DNA of 64,000 bases. It comes from Umbilicaria muhlenbergii. Lineage: Eukaryota > Ascomycota > Lecanoromycetes > Umbilicariales > Umbilicariaceae. Shown piece after piece: positions 33,902 through 46,254 of the stretch; positions within the stretch are counted from its first letter, which is position 1; every line of letters starts with the position of its first letter. Position numbers and translations under genes: made by a program. The notes under the pieces are model-generated. The model had not been told where the DNA came from, did no database searches, and saw only the letters and a program-made list of their open reading frames with translations. The stretch covers positions 3,449,341 to 3,513,340 of the forward strand of contig KK106984.1 in assembly GCA_000611775.1 (NCBI GenBank), read 5' to 3'.

Positions 33902-34820
33902 CCTGAAAATGCATTCCAAAGCTTCGCAGGAGATCCAGAAAAGAGAATAAAATATAGCTTCCAGAACACCGCCTGTGTACTACATTTATATATACGACAA
34001 CAAGAGAAGGAAAGCAATAACAAGTATCATAAGTAAGGCTGCAAGCGCTGTCACCTACTAATCGAGAAGCACATGTCTAAACAAAATCGGGACAACAAAG
34101 TCGCAACGTGCAAGTGTTTCAGAAGATGAAGTAACCTCCCCAGGTGTATCCGTAGCCTCTGGCGCTGCATTGCGCCCCTTTACATTTTAGTCGCATGAAA
34201 TTGGCTGGCTCTTCAAGGAGGGCCACGTCCTCTATCAATCTAGCTGATGCTTCGTGTTCAGTAGAGGATGGCCAAGGACGCGAAGCTTCATTGATACTGG
34301 GTTGACAAGCTGTCACACCAGCTTCGCGAGATCAAGCGCATAGTATCTGAGACAGGGAGGATTTCGGCATATGGGTAAACAATCTGCCATGTGAGCAAGC
34401 AGAAGGGAGGCCGGCAGTGTGCTATTACCGCCGCTCAGCCTGAGGGCTGGGGACAAAATATGTGGCGCACGCTCCAAAATACGCGAATAATTGATGACTT
34501 GAATTGTAACAGCTGCAGCACTGCACAAAGATACTTTGAAGATATTGAACTTTGACAGATAGAACTTTAATATATAATCTATGTCTCTCCCAACTTTGCT
34601 CCCAGTTTTTAGAAATGTAGTTGCTGTTACGCGCATACGCCATACTTCTTTTGTCCTCGGCCCTCAGCCCTGTGCTGGACTCCCGGCATTTCGCTTAGCC
34701 TTAATGCCGATGCACTACATGTCTTTGGGAAGATAGATGCTACCTAAGGTACTACCAATGGCCTATCGGCACAAGCCAAGAGAGATCTTCTCCCCAATCT
34801 GCCAATGATTTCCCTTCAAA
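33902..34820. other. Divergent intergenic region
   Basis: 919 bp between the secreted-protein and helicase genes. Small frames on the minus strand (34119-34643) show no family features. No tRNA or repeat seen. Confidence 0.4.
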
Positions 34821-37233
34821 ATGTCACCCACAGCCGTCGACATTCCCACCTTTGCCGCTCACCAGCTCTCCCTTCTCTCCGCCGAACTAGCTGCCGAAAC
34901 TGCGTCCACAACCCTCCTCCTTTCCGCGTCAAGCCCCACCGCTCTCACTCGTGCGGGTCTTGCAATTCCCAACCTAGTTGTCGCCTCGCAGCGAACAGGG
35001 TTAGGCGGTAAAACTGTGCTAGAGCTTGAGGCCGACCCTGTGACTGGTGGTGAGATCGGCGAGCATGGGATCCGTACGGGGGACATTGTGCGGGTTGGGG
35101 AGCAGCCAAAAGGAGGGGAAAGAAAGAAAGAACGAGTGGGAATGGAGGGAAGGGGTGTCGAGGGGGTGGTTGTAAGAGTGGGGTTGAAAGGGGTCCAGGT
35201 TGCGTTAGGAAGAGAGGAGGATGAAGTTGAGGGACTGGGTGGAAGGGTGTGGGTGTGAGTACGGTGGGAATTATATGTTTTGTGGTCTAAAGCGACTGGT
35301 AGGGACGGTAAACTGATTCAGTCGACGGGAGAGTTAGGGTTAAGCTGGCGAATGACGTTACGTATAAAAGGTATAATCTATAGCCTAATGGGAAGGCATT
35401 GGCATTTTGCTGATCGGGGTTTCTAGGATGAACCAGATGATGGAGAAGTTGCAGAAGATGGAAGAGAGGGAGTATACTTCGTTTCTAAGGGTGCTGTTTG
35501 GTTTGAGTACTCCGACACCAGTTCCATCGGATCTGAGTGCTCCTGGCAGTGGCTACGAGAACCTCGAATTCTTGGATCCCACCCTCAACGACTCCCAAAA
35601 AGATGCGATTCGATTTGCCTTGGCGTCAAGAGAGGTCGCTCTGATACATGGACCACCAGGAGTAAGTCCCTGCAATGGAGTTACTTGTATGATGCCACTG
35701 ACCGTCTACAGACAGGCAAAACTTATACACTCATCGAGCTGGTCCTACAGCTACTCAAGAACAAACAGCGTGTCCTTGTTTGTGGTCCTTCCAACATCTC
35801 CGTGGACAATATCGTAGAGCGGCTGGCACCACACAAAGTGCCAATCATACGATTGGGTCATCCGGCGCGGCTCCTACCAAGTGTGCTCAACCACTCCCTG
35901 GACGTGTTAACGCGCACTTCGGAAGCAGCGGCGATTGTGAAAGATGTCCGGAAAGAGATGGACGACAAACAAGCGAGTATTCGGAAGACTCGAAACGGCC
36001 GAGAAAGGAGGGCAATATACGGAGAGATGAAAGATCTGCGCAAGGAATACAGGGAGCGAGAACGGAAATGTGTGGACAACTTAGTCGGTGGCAGTAAAGT
36101 GATCCTGACTACTCTGCATGGAGCGGGGGGCTTTCAACTTAGACACCAGGAATTCGATGTTATAATCATTGATGAAGCAAGTCAAGCACTCGAAGCACAG
36201 TGTTGGGTTGCGCTGCTGTCAGCCAAAAAGGTGGTCTTGGCAGGAGATCACCTACAGTTGCCTCCAACGATAAAATCATTGAATGACAAGGTGCAAAAAG
36301 GTCAGACCCGGTCGGCAACGAACGGTAGTGGAGAAACAAAAGGGGCAAAGGGGCCTGCCCTCGAGATCACACTGTTCGACCGCCTTCTCGCCCTACACGG
36401 ACCTTCAATAAAGCGAATGCTTACCACGCAGTACCGCATGCATGAGAAGATCATGAGATTTCCCTCTGACGAACTGTATGAGTCGAAATTGGTTGCAGCA
36501 AACAGCGTCAAGAGTCGCCTGTTATCGGATTTACCATACCATGTCGAAGAAACAGAGGACACTGTGGAGCCCCTCGTGTTTTGGGACACGCAGGGAGGTG
36601 ATTTCCCAGAGAAGCCTGAAGATGACGAGACCGGAAAGAAGGCCAGTGCAGGGGCAATACTGGGGGACAGTAAAAGCAACGAAATGGAGGCTGTGTTGGT
36701 TAGACTACACGTTCAGAAGCTAGTTGATGCAGGCGTGAAGCCTGAGGACATCGCAGTTGTTACGCCTTACAACGCTCAGCTCGCCCTGCTATCCCATGAT
36801 ATGAAGGAAATGTTTGTAGGCATCGAGCTTGGTAGCGTTGATGGCTTTCAAGGGAGAGAAAAGGAAGCCATCGTGGTAAGTCTCGTACGAAGTAATCCAG
36901 AGCACGAGGTTGGTTTCCTTGGGGAGAAGCGGAGGCTGAACGGTGAGTTTGGACTCTAAGTCATCATATCCGAGCAGGCTGGACAAGATGTCTATTTTTC
37001 CTAGGACTGACCGAGATCAGTTGCCATGACAAGACCGAAGAGACACCTCTGCATCATTGGGGATTCAGAAACTGTGGGCCGGTAAGCTCGACTAGTCTCG
37101 TTGCTCCAGTGGCGAGGATGGGTCTAATTTCTGCAGGGGCAGCAAATTCTTGAAGAAATGGATGGCATTCCTAGAACAAAACGCGGATCTGCGGTATCCC
37201 AACGTCGCCGATTTGGCACAAGGTGACAAATGA
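34821..37233 (+). CDS. hcs1: DNA helicase A, Hcs1/SMUBP2 (IGHMBP2) type
   Basis: Superfamily 1B 5'-3' helicase of the Upf1-like group, the yeast Hcs1 / human IGHMBP2 type, which associates with DNA polymerase alpha and acts on DNA and ribosome-linked RNA. Six exons (34821-35238, 35322-35370, 35427-35661, 35712-36942, 37021-37081, 37137-37233) give 696 aa in frame. N-terminal beta-barrel residues (GLGGKTVLELE, GIRTGDIVRV) precede LNDSQKDAIRFAL (Q motif), GPPGTGKT (motif I, split by an intron at the second Gly), VLVCGPSNISVDNI (Ia), IIIDEASQALE (II, DEAS), LAGDHLQLPPT (III), LTTQYRMHEKI (IV), GSVDGFQGREKEAIV (V) and VAMTRPKRHLCIIGD (VI). All motifs are present. The first intron boundary is inferred mainly from phase. 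Confidence 0.88.
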
Positions 37234-38226
37234 TCGTTCTCCAAGAAGAGGAGCACCACTTCGCGCACACCGAGATTGCCACCGTATCGAGTGGGGCGGC
37301 TGCAACAGACCAAACACCATCGTTCACAAGACCATGGCGGGAGCGGCATAGTGCAGCTCCGGCCCTGCGTCCCTTCGTGGTATACCTTACCCATTTCATC
37401 CATCTGGACGAGTCGTCCCCATACTTCTGTGGATGACAGCATACCGAGCTGCACAATACGAGTCAGACTTCATTTGACAGGTAGCGAGGCACCCGATTTA
37501 TTATCGGTGGTGACACCAAGATACCTCGCACTGGGTCACGGTTGAAGAACAGGTTTTCTGACTGCAATGTTATACATCTAGACTAAGCCAAGCTGGGTGC
37601 TTTATAACCATGCTTTTGGGGATGTCAAGCATTCTTTTTGGCAAGGAACCAAATCCTACACATTTACTGTTTATATCTATGCTCCAGGTAATGACGTTAC
37701 AGGCCACTGCGGAGAGGCCTCGGCGGCCCTTTGGTGTGCTGACCAACTAAAAATGATTCTACTCTATCGCAACCTGGAATCTTGTCCACACTGTTTCAAA
37801 TCCCAACTGTCAGCCCCAATAAGGACGAGACTTGAGGCTGCAACGGTCTAAGTGGAATCAGCCGTGCGGGGTTTTGCATGTGATCGTTGGTGGTGGCGCT
37901 GCGGCAGATATGCATGGTACCCTGATTGGCTTACTTCCACATGAGCCTTGGGGCAAGACCACGGATAGACATCTTGATGCCTGATTGCCTGCTACAGAAT
38001 AGTTGTCTTATGTTTGGCTCAAACTCCGATTTCAACTGTGTTTAACTGTCTGCATCGAATGCGTGTTCTCTTTTCGGCCTCTAATGTCGTTGATTCACAG
38101 CACACCTCGCTTATCTTTACAGCATATTGTGGCTAATAGCACGTGTATTCGAAACCAACGCTGCGTTTTGACCTATCTGTTGCAACCGTCCCAGGGTCCT
38201 ATACTCTATACTACCTAACCGCTATC
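37234..38226. other. Intergenic region
   Basis: 993 bp with no gene I can support; short frames on both strands only. Confidence 0.45.
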
Positions 38227-41200
38227 ATGGTCTGCCCTGATACCACCGATCTCGCTGTGGACGTGCAGTTGACCGATCGTGCAGGGCCCCGAAGTGGCAT
38301 TTTTGAGGACAGTAGCGAACCCAGATAAAGCTGAGATTGAGTAAGTAGCCCTGCCTTTCCCAGTTCGCTGTGCCTTTTTACTTCACTACTTCAACTTCCC
38401 TAGTCAGTAGCACAACGCTTAACATACGCGAGGTCTGAAGAGCACTATCACAAACTACGGCCACAGGAGCTGACTTCCTTGTCCTACAGTATTGTTGCTG
38501 TTCACGGCTTGAACCCTCGCAATAAATTCGACCATGCCATGGCTACCTGGACCGCTCCAAGAAGCAAGAAACTGTGGCTGCGGGACTTTCTCCCGAATCA
38601 GGTTCCGAACGCCCGGATTATGATCTTTGGATATAACGCCAATGTAGCACTAGATTCGGGGACAGATGGAGTCTGCGAGCAGGCCACGAACCTCTGCCAA
38701 CGCCTCTACCATGAGCGTCGTAGGGCTCCCAACCGACCTCTTATATTCGTGTGCCACAGTCTAGGGGGACTAGTCGTGAAAAAGGTAGGCCTAGACACTC
38801 TATCAGTCTTATTCTGAACGTTTGGTTACTGTCTAGCAACATCATTCTGTTTAGTCTTCCCTTCATCCAGGGCTCTTGCCTTCCATACGAGATGCTAATG
38901 ATGCTAGGCCTTGGTCTATGGGCGGAATAACCACCGATACAAGCCAATCTCCGAGGCCACGTACGGTCTCGTATTCTTTGGTACACCTCACCGAGGTGGC
39001 AACCATGCGAATATTGGGAGCTTCTTTGCCGCTGTCATTCGAACTATGCTTGGCCGTCCCGAGAACAGTTTTATGCATGCATTGAGAAAGGGTACATTCT
39101 ATGGTGAACTATTGGACCGTGATTTTCGGGAAATACAGGAGAACTTTTTCGTATTGACATTTTATGAGACGCAGCCTAAGCCGAAGTTTGGAATGGTTCG
39201 TCACTCCATCCTAGTCTACCTCGTTCGTGCCATCTTGAAAGACGCTCCTCCTGTCTCTTTCACATGTTGCTTCACTAAAATAGCTATTACTGACTGTGGG
39301 TAAGGTGGTTGACAAGCATTCAGCAATTCTAGGTCTGGCAGGCGACAGAGAACTGGCATTTGGGATCACAGCAGATCACAGCAACATCTGCATATTCGAG
39401 ACCGAAGATAACTCTGAGTATGAGGTTGTCTCAAAGAACCTGAAAGAGCTGGCAGATAATGCAGTAAAACATGCACAAGATATCGAAGCTCAGGTGGCTC
39501 CAGTGACACCTGCTAGCAGCGTTAGTTCCGTGGATGAGGCTGCCAGTAAGTCGCCCACAATGCTCAATCGGATTCCATGTGTTTAAGGCCCCTCCGTACT
39601 TTTGTGTGCTTTTAGGCGACCCGTCAGCTAAGGAATCTTGCGCAACAGATGATCAACTGGCATTCCCCACCTCAAACCTTGCAAACTCAATCTCCGCTTA
39701 TTATGTCAAACGTCCAGAAATCTCTCAACGTCTCTACGACCTTCTGACAAAGTCGACAACCGAATCGTCATGTCCTCATGTGGTCCTTATACATGGCCTC
39801 GCAGGATCCGGTAAAACACAGCTTGTACGGAATCTTGCGCACACCTGGCCCAAGAAGGATTGTGCTTTCTATTGGATAGACGCCTCATCTTTGGGGACAT
39901 TGCACCGCAGCTTCGAAGCTTTTGCCAGAGATTTAAAGCTTCCCGACCCAGCACACAAATTTAATGCAAAAGCTCTGCATTCAGCGGGCAGCCTACAAGC
40001 ATCTATGATGGACTGGAAGGTCGTGAGAGATGTCAAAACATTCATTGAGAATTATACTGGGCGGTGGCTTCTGATTTTTGATAATTACGATATTCCGGAA
40101 GGGAATATAAGGAAGTTCTTCCCCGGAGGAAGTCATGGGCACATACTCGTGACAACGCGTAATCGAGAAGTCGAGACTGAAACTGGTGGAGAATCGCTCC
40201 ATATCGAGTCCATGGAAGTGGCAGAAGCCGTGGAACTGCTCGACAAGGTGGCTGCTCTGACGGAAACGACAACAAACGAGACGCAAATACTGAAAGAAAG
40301 CATTGTCCGCGACCTTCTAGGCTGTTTGCCCCTGGCCATCGCACAAGCGGGTTCGTATATTCGAAACATAATACCTAGGGCGCTTTCTACCCAGCAACGA
40401 CTGCAGCGCTACAAAGAGCGTTATCAGACCCATGAATCCAAGATGCTGGAAGGAGATGGAGAATCCCTTGTTGCAGAATACGGGAAATCAGTCATCACTA
40501 CTTGGGACCTGTCCTTTGAAAATCTTGTCCAAGGCAAACCAGTCGCCGTGGAGCTTCTTATGTTATTCGGCTTCTTCCATCATACTGACATCCCCATTGC
40601 ACTTTTCGAGACAGTGTATGAGGAGCGCGAGAAGCTGTATAGCGAAGATGGCATTGACATAAAAGAAAACCCGTACCGCTGGGTTGGTGAACTTTTTGCT
40701 TCTCTACCGGATGGCCAGTGGGACAGGGGGCTGTTTGACACCGCGACAGGGCATCTTGTAAGCTACTCCTTACTCCGCGCAACCGACGAGTATAATTATA
40801 GCATGCACCCTCTGGTCCACGCCTGGACTCGAGTCTGCCAACAAAGCAAAGGAGTCACAAGTCTCGCAGCAAGGGCGCGGCTTGCTATGGCGATGCTGGC
40901 CAAGACCCACAACAAGAAGCTCGATTGGCTCGCAGCCATGAGAAAAAAAGACCACCACGCAAGATTCCACAACCATGTCGATAGTTGTCTAAGGTCGAGC
41001 AAGAAGTACACCGAGCTTTTGAAGATCAACTCGGAACCTATTATGCGCGCAGGAACGCTTCTCCGCCTCGAAAGGCTAATGGATGGAGAAGTTCTGAGTC
41101 ACGAGGCAAGAGCACAGCGGCTGTTTGCCAGAGTGCTACTCCTGGCGCTAGTTAACGGATGTCGTATTGAAGGGTTCAATAATGTTTCAACTCTTCAGGC

Positions 41201-43124
41201 TCTTCGCGCTGTGCTTCTCGAGCTGCCAAATGATTGGGCCGAGCATGCAAACATGCTTGAATACCTTACTCACATCCCAATGAACTTACTCCCTCTCGCA
41301 GCGTCGACTGACCCTGGCGTAGAGCATTTGCAGCAACATCTTAGCTTGTTATACGCAAGAATGCTTGCTCTCAAGAGACTTGGAAGGCTAAAAGAATTAT
41401 ATGAGACGTTGCAGGCGGCCGTCTTGTACGCAGATACCCACCGAGAGAAGATGGCACAGGCCTATTACCTGAGTCAGAGGGTCGCTCTTCTCACCGCTGG
41501 CGTTAGCACGTTCAAACCAGACCAGGTCTTGTTAATGATAGATGACTACATGCCGCAGTGTGAGGATGAACTTGGCCCTTCAGATTCGTGTACGGCATTG
41601 CTCAAACTCGGCAAAGCCTTGTGTCTCTTTTATCTCAAGGAAGTGTCTGAGGCCATGCAAGTTACGGCCTCAATCCTTCAAGACAAGAATGGCCTTATGG
41701 CAACAAGAGACATTCTGCGTCAGGCATTGACCATACGGATTGAGCTCTTAGTTGGCGAGGAAAGATGGCCTGAGGTCATAGAGAGTAAGAAGCTGCTCCA
41801 GGACCATTACGCGCAGGAGCTTGGCGCATGCCATCACATCACGCTGCAGGAGAAGAGGGATGTCTTCAGAGCGCAGGTTGAGATGGAATCCACAGAGGTG
41901 AAGCTCTCTCGTCCCCGAATTTTCGGCACGGACAGAAGTAAAGCGCTGGACGAAACCATCACCCCACTGCTAGAGCTAGCCTTAGCATACAAGGCCTTTG
42001 GGAAAGACGAAGAGTTGCAACTGCTGTGGGAGCAGATTCTGGAGCAAAAACAATCTGAGCCAAACCGTGCAGATCTATTCCAAGACTATGTGTTGGCGTT
42101 CAATATTGCTGCAGAGGCCAGCAAACAAGGGGGTTGTGGTGAGTATACTTCCCTGCTGAGGCAGCAGGCCGTGCCTCTTGAGCTACAAAGTGAGAAAATC
42201 GTCCAACTTGGGCCACGAAAGACACAGCTGCAGCGACTGAAAGACCTTTGGGATCTACTCGTTCATCTAGAGCAGACGGTGCGCTCGTCCGAAAAAAGTG
42301 GCAGAACACCGTCACGCATTGCCAATGACATTTACGATTTTATAAAAGGCGCGATCCCGCACGCGCAGCCGCCGATGCTCTTTCTGGTAACACTTTACCT
42401 CTCATGGATGCTGCACTTGGACATCACTACACGGGGAATGTTCATAGCACCTAGCATCATGCATCGGCTGCAGCGTCTCAATTCTGAGCACTTCGGAGCT
42501 ACCAACATCTTGACATGGCGTGCATTCGCCAGCCTCTTGATCTCTTACCGGCTCGCTGGCGAGACGGGATCCGCTGCGGAAGCGGAAAACGACCTCATCT
42601 CTGAGCGCATTAAGGAAGCCAAATCGCGGCCAGATGCACCAGCCGCTACTATCATTCTTCAAATCTTACTCCCACAGTACACACGCCGGGAATGGTGTCA
42701 AGAAGCTGTTCGGATATACAAGGCACTCATCCCAGAACTCATCGATCTTTGTGACGTTGCACATGATGCTACACGCGAATATCTTCTCTCTCTTTTTGAG
42801 CTCTACTCAAAACAGTCGCTCACTGAAGATGCCACCGAGATGCTTAAAAGCATCATGGTGATCGCCGGGCAGGCGGAAGACAACACGAAGACAAGCCTCA
42901 TCATTGGGCACATGACGGCAGTGGCTACCCAATCTCTCCAGGCAAACCAGTTCCAGACTGCTTTAGATATCCTGCAATGGGTCTTCACCTTCGAATCACT
43001 TTTCAGCGACGAACACTGGAAGGTGGAAAGATTGAGGGACTTGCAATTCTGCGCGGAGAAACTAGGCAATCCCAGACTAGCATTGGACTACGCAAACCGA
43101 GGAAATGGTCAGAGTCAAGTTTGA
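38227..43124 (+). CDS. STAND receptor: alpha/beta-hydrolase, NB-ARC, helical repeats
   Basis: Large NLR-like protein of about 1,480 aa. Exons: 38227-38340, 38490-38784, 38908-39195, 39305-39545 and 39616-43124. Domain 1 is a lipase-like alpha/beta hydrolase: IVAVHGLNPRNKF, WLRDFLP, FGYNANVA, nucleophile elbow CHSLGGLVVKK and FFGTPHRGG. Domain 2 is NB-ARC: LIHGLAGSGKTQL (P-loop), WLLIFDNYDIP (Walker B), HILVTTRNR, LGCLPLAIAQAGSYI (GxP) and MHPLVHAW (MHD-like). The last ~650 residues are helical, TPR-like, without a crisp repeat. Such proteins are fungal nonself-recognition or cell-death switches in which nucleotide binding activates the enzyme domain. The first exon carries one extra base near 38323 (EDSSEP and DKAEID are in adjacent frames). 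The start may lie elsewhere, or this is a sequencing indel. Downstream exons are intact. Confidence 0.8.
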
Positions 43125-46100
43125 TGCGCTGGCCCTATGGCATACGCCATCGGATCCAACCTCACGCAAAGTCATTCAAAGAGATTAGGCCGGTGTACGG
43201 TGCGCCGTCATATGAGGACATAGCCCTAAGGGGGACCCGCTTGAGTTGACCCTTACCTCGAGTCACGAAAAATATCAGGCAGCCCATTCCGCTGCATCTT
43301 TTACCAATCTCTGGAAGATAGAATACTCGACAAGGAGTCATGGAGCATGCTCGCCAACGGACTCCTCAGTGGAATCGCTTTCGTCGAGCATCACGAAATC
43401 AAGCAAGAGCCTATACCAAAGGACAGTGGTATCAAAGACGGAGGTGCTTGCAAACGCCATAACCGCTCCTATGGTCTAAACAGTGCCCAAGACACTGAAG
43501 TCGGCGATGGGTCAGCAGCTGAATCTCCAGTACAGCGAAGACACCACATTGCTTGCACATCAAGACCACAACTTATCCTCCGCCTAGGCATGCGACCTCA
43601 ACCTTCCTCCACCAGGTGGTAGCGGCACGAACAGCAATGGACACAGTTAAGAAATCGACAGTGGTAGACACGATAATACCCACAAGCCACATTCCCAGGA
43701 AAGGACAGGGGAGCATTGCCACTTATTTTTGAAAGGACGCTAAGAGTGTCTCTCGTTCTACGCAGCAGGCGTCGGGGACTCCTTCACTACTAGATAGCTT
43801 TAGATATGTTCGGATGATTCAGAGCCCCTTGAACTTCGGTGGTAAAAATTTCACTTCGATGGGCATGTACATCCTCCGAAGAGGACACCAGAACAATCAT
43901 GAAGGGTGCGCAGCGGAGATACTGTAATTAAGTGGCCGGGGCGGAAGGGAATGGGTAATTCACGGTAATGGATCTGGAAAGGGGGATTCGAGGGTAATGA
44001 AGAACGTGGGGTGGTGCACTCTGCAATTTTTGGCCGGTTGCTTGAGGCATGTGGTCCGACGTACCTACTTTTGAGTGTATATATACCTTATGATGTTCGA
44101 GCCAAAGCGATTTATATCACCGCTAATATATTAGTGCTATACTGCATGCCAAGTACCAGAGTCGCGTGGTCCTTTCGACGGCACGTCAATTGCGAAGTAG
44201 AGGCCACAAAAGCGCGGTGGGCGTGGTTAGCTACGGAGCTATAAAATAGCGGTTCAAGGTAACGCAACACCTAAACCTGTTGCGTAGTGGAACACGATGG
44301 GGTCTGGACTGCGCCGGCAGACAGACTGCGATACAACGGTCAATAGTCGTACAAGATAGGAAAGTAATAGTGTTCCCATATTCCACATCTTCACTCGACT
44401 TGTATTTAGCAACAAGCCTTTCATGCATGTGTCCCTGTGCTCTGAACTTGGTGTCCCTATTCTCCACAATTCGTTATCAAGCTTCAATCAAATCTCATAG
44501 ACACGGCCCATGTTGTTGATGCATGTGGTCTGAAGGAGTACCTGCAGGCAGCAGATGCTTTGCATGACACATGGCAAGCTGCAGTAAGAGGAGCCACTCG
44601 GCCTGTTCGGATGCAGGAGGAGATTACTTGTAGGCTAAATAGTCAGCATGCTAACCGTGTCGAAGGTATCAATAAGCTATTTGATTAAAAGACCCCCGCG
44701 ACATTACTCGTAAAGACGTTCGGTGCTGGGGTGCGATCTGTTATGGAGCGAAAGTTCCACTGGCAGGCACGGAATGTATCTTACCACTCTACTCCGTACC
44801 GTCTAGGATGAAGGGGCAGTGCGTCGTAGATGCACAGCTGACACCTCGCTTGCTGTTCTTTGAATAGCCTCGTACGAAGTAGTTCCTTTGACTGGGAATC
44901 CTCATCAAGGAGTATTCTATCAATTCCGAGGCTGAAGACGATCACATGGCTGCTTCATCACACCTTCGATGAACAGCCTCAGCTTGTGGCGAAGCCCGAG
45001 GCCAATCCGATCACGGACGGACCAGTCTCCTGACGTCGAAAGAAGGTCAAGGCCGGCCAAGTGCGCTCAGATATCGCGTGGCCACTCGCACCAGTGGCAC
45101 ACTGCAGTAAACGGAAGGTGCTGCGTCTCAAACATCGAACAAGGAGCAGGACTACCTTAGCTTTCCACGGACTCTATGAAGGGCAGGGAGAGGAGCGGAA
45201 CATGTAGTCCAATCTCTTATTGGCCAATTGCTACACGAGGATGGCAGACCTTCCCAGCAGCTGCACACCCACTCCCAAGCTCTGCATGGACTGCATTGCG
45301 CAACCTGCCATGCTTTGGCTTTCGAAGCTGATTTAGACCTGACTTCCCAACTCCCCATGCGCCAATCAGCGGGCGATCGCGGTCCCTCATTTTCCATGTT
45401 CTTGCCACTGACGGCCAATCACCCTGCCTCACTCGGCGATCTTCGACTCCGCCGCCCGACAAACACCTGTTCTTGACCTCTGGGGCTACAAAGCTTTTCA
45501 GGTATGGGCCAGGTGTCGGATGGATCCGCCTCGAAAACTACCACATGAGGATCTAGAAGACCGGCGCTCTCATACTACTCGTATGTACACAGCCCCCGGG
45601 CCGCCAACAATATCGAAAGAGCAACAGGCTCCGGGCTCCAGGCTCGTCAGACTCTCCAAGGTTCTTTGCCGGTCGGATTCGAACGTGTGGGGTAGGCTTA
45701 CGCTCGTCGGCTTAGGCGAGAGGCTGGCTCGAGGGCATCATCCTCCGCACGCTCCGTCCAAGGCCTTCGTCGCCCGCCGATTTGCCTCTATTCTCAGCAA
45801 CATCTTGCTCATCCCTCGCTTCCAGCACAAGGCAGATGATGATGGCATGGGACCGTCTGCCCAGCCGTCAAGCACCCCCGGTCCGATCAGCATATCTTGC
45901 AGGTCAATCCACCCCACCTTGCGCCGCAGGGGGTGGTGCGCGAAAAGATATAATGTGATACGGCCGCCTGTAGCCCTACACTGCGGCTTCGACCTGTTCC
46001 TCTGTTTCGAATCTCATGCACGGTTAGCTGGCTGACCCGTCGCGACTCGAGACTCGAAGCAAACTCGTTTCAGGGAGGAATGTGATCTAATCTTTTCGTG

Positions 46101-46254
46101 CTGGAGTAGTTGCGAATAAGCATATCCCTTGCTTCGGAATGCCCGTGTCTGCAAAGGAACAGGTGTCCTATGCCTACTAATCCCAACAATCGTCAATTGT
46201 CCTTTCAGGCGCACTGCTCGATTTGCATCTCGGATATAGTTCGGTTTGGGGACG
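43125..46254. other. Long gene-poor intergenic region (3.1 kb)
   Basis: The longest gap in the window. Frames such as 45520-46035 (171 codons, Pro/Ser/Arg-rich) have no family features. A real 5' exon of the next gene may hide near 46,200, because TATAG at 46,235-46,239 could be an acceptor in front of its first ATG. I see no transposon signature. Confidence 0.35.

Noticed and set aside
45520-46035. 171-codon plus-strand frame in the gene-poor region
   Set aside because: Compositionally random Arg/Pro/Ser-rich translation; no homologous motif or intron signals. Kept only as a note.
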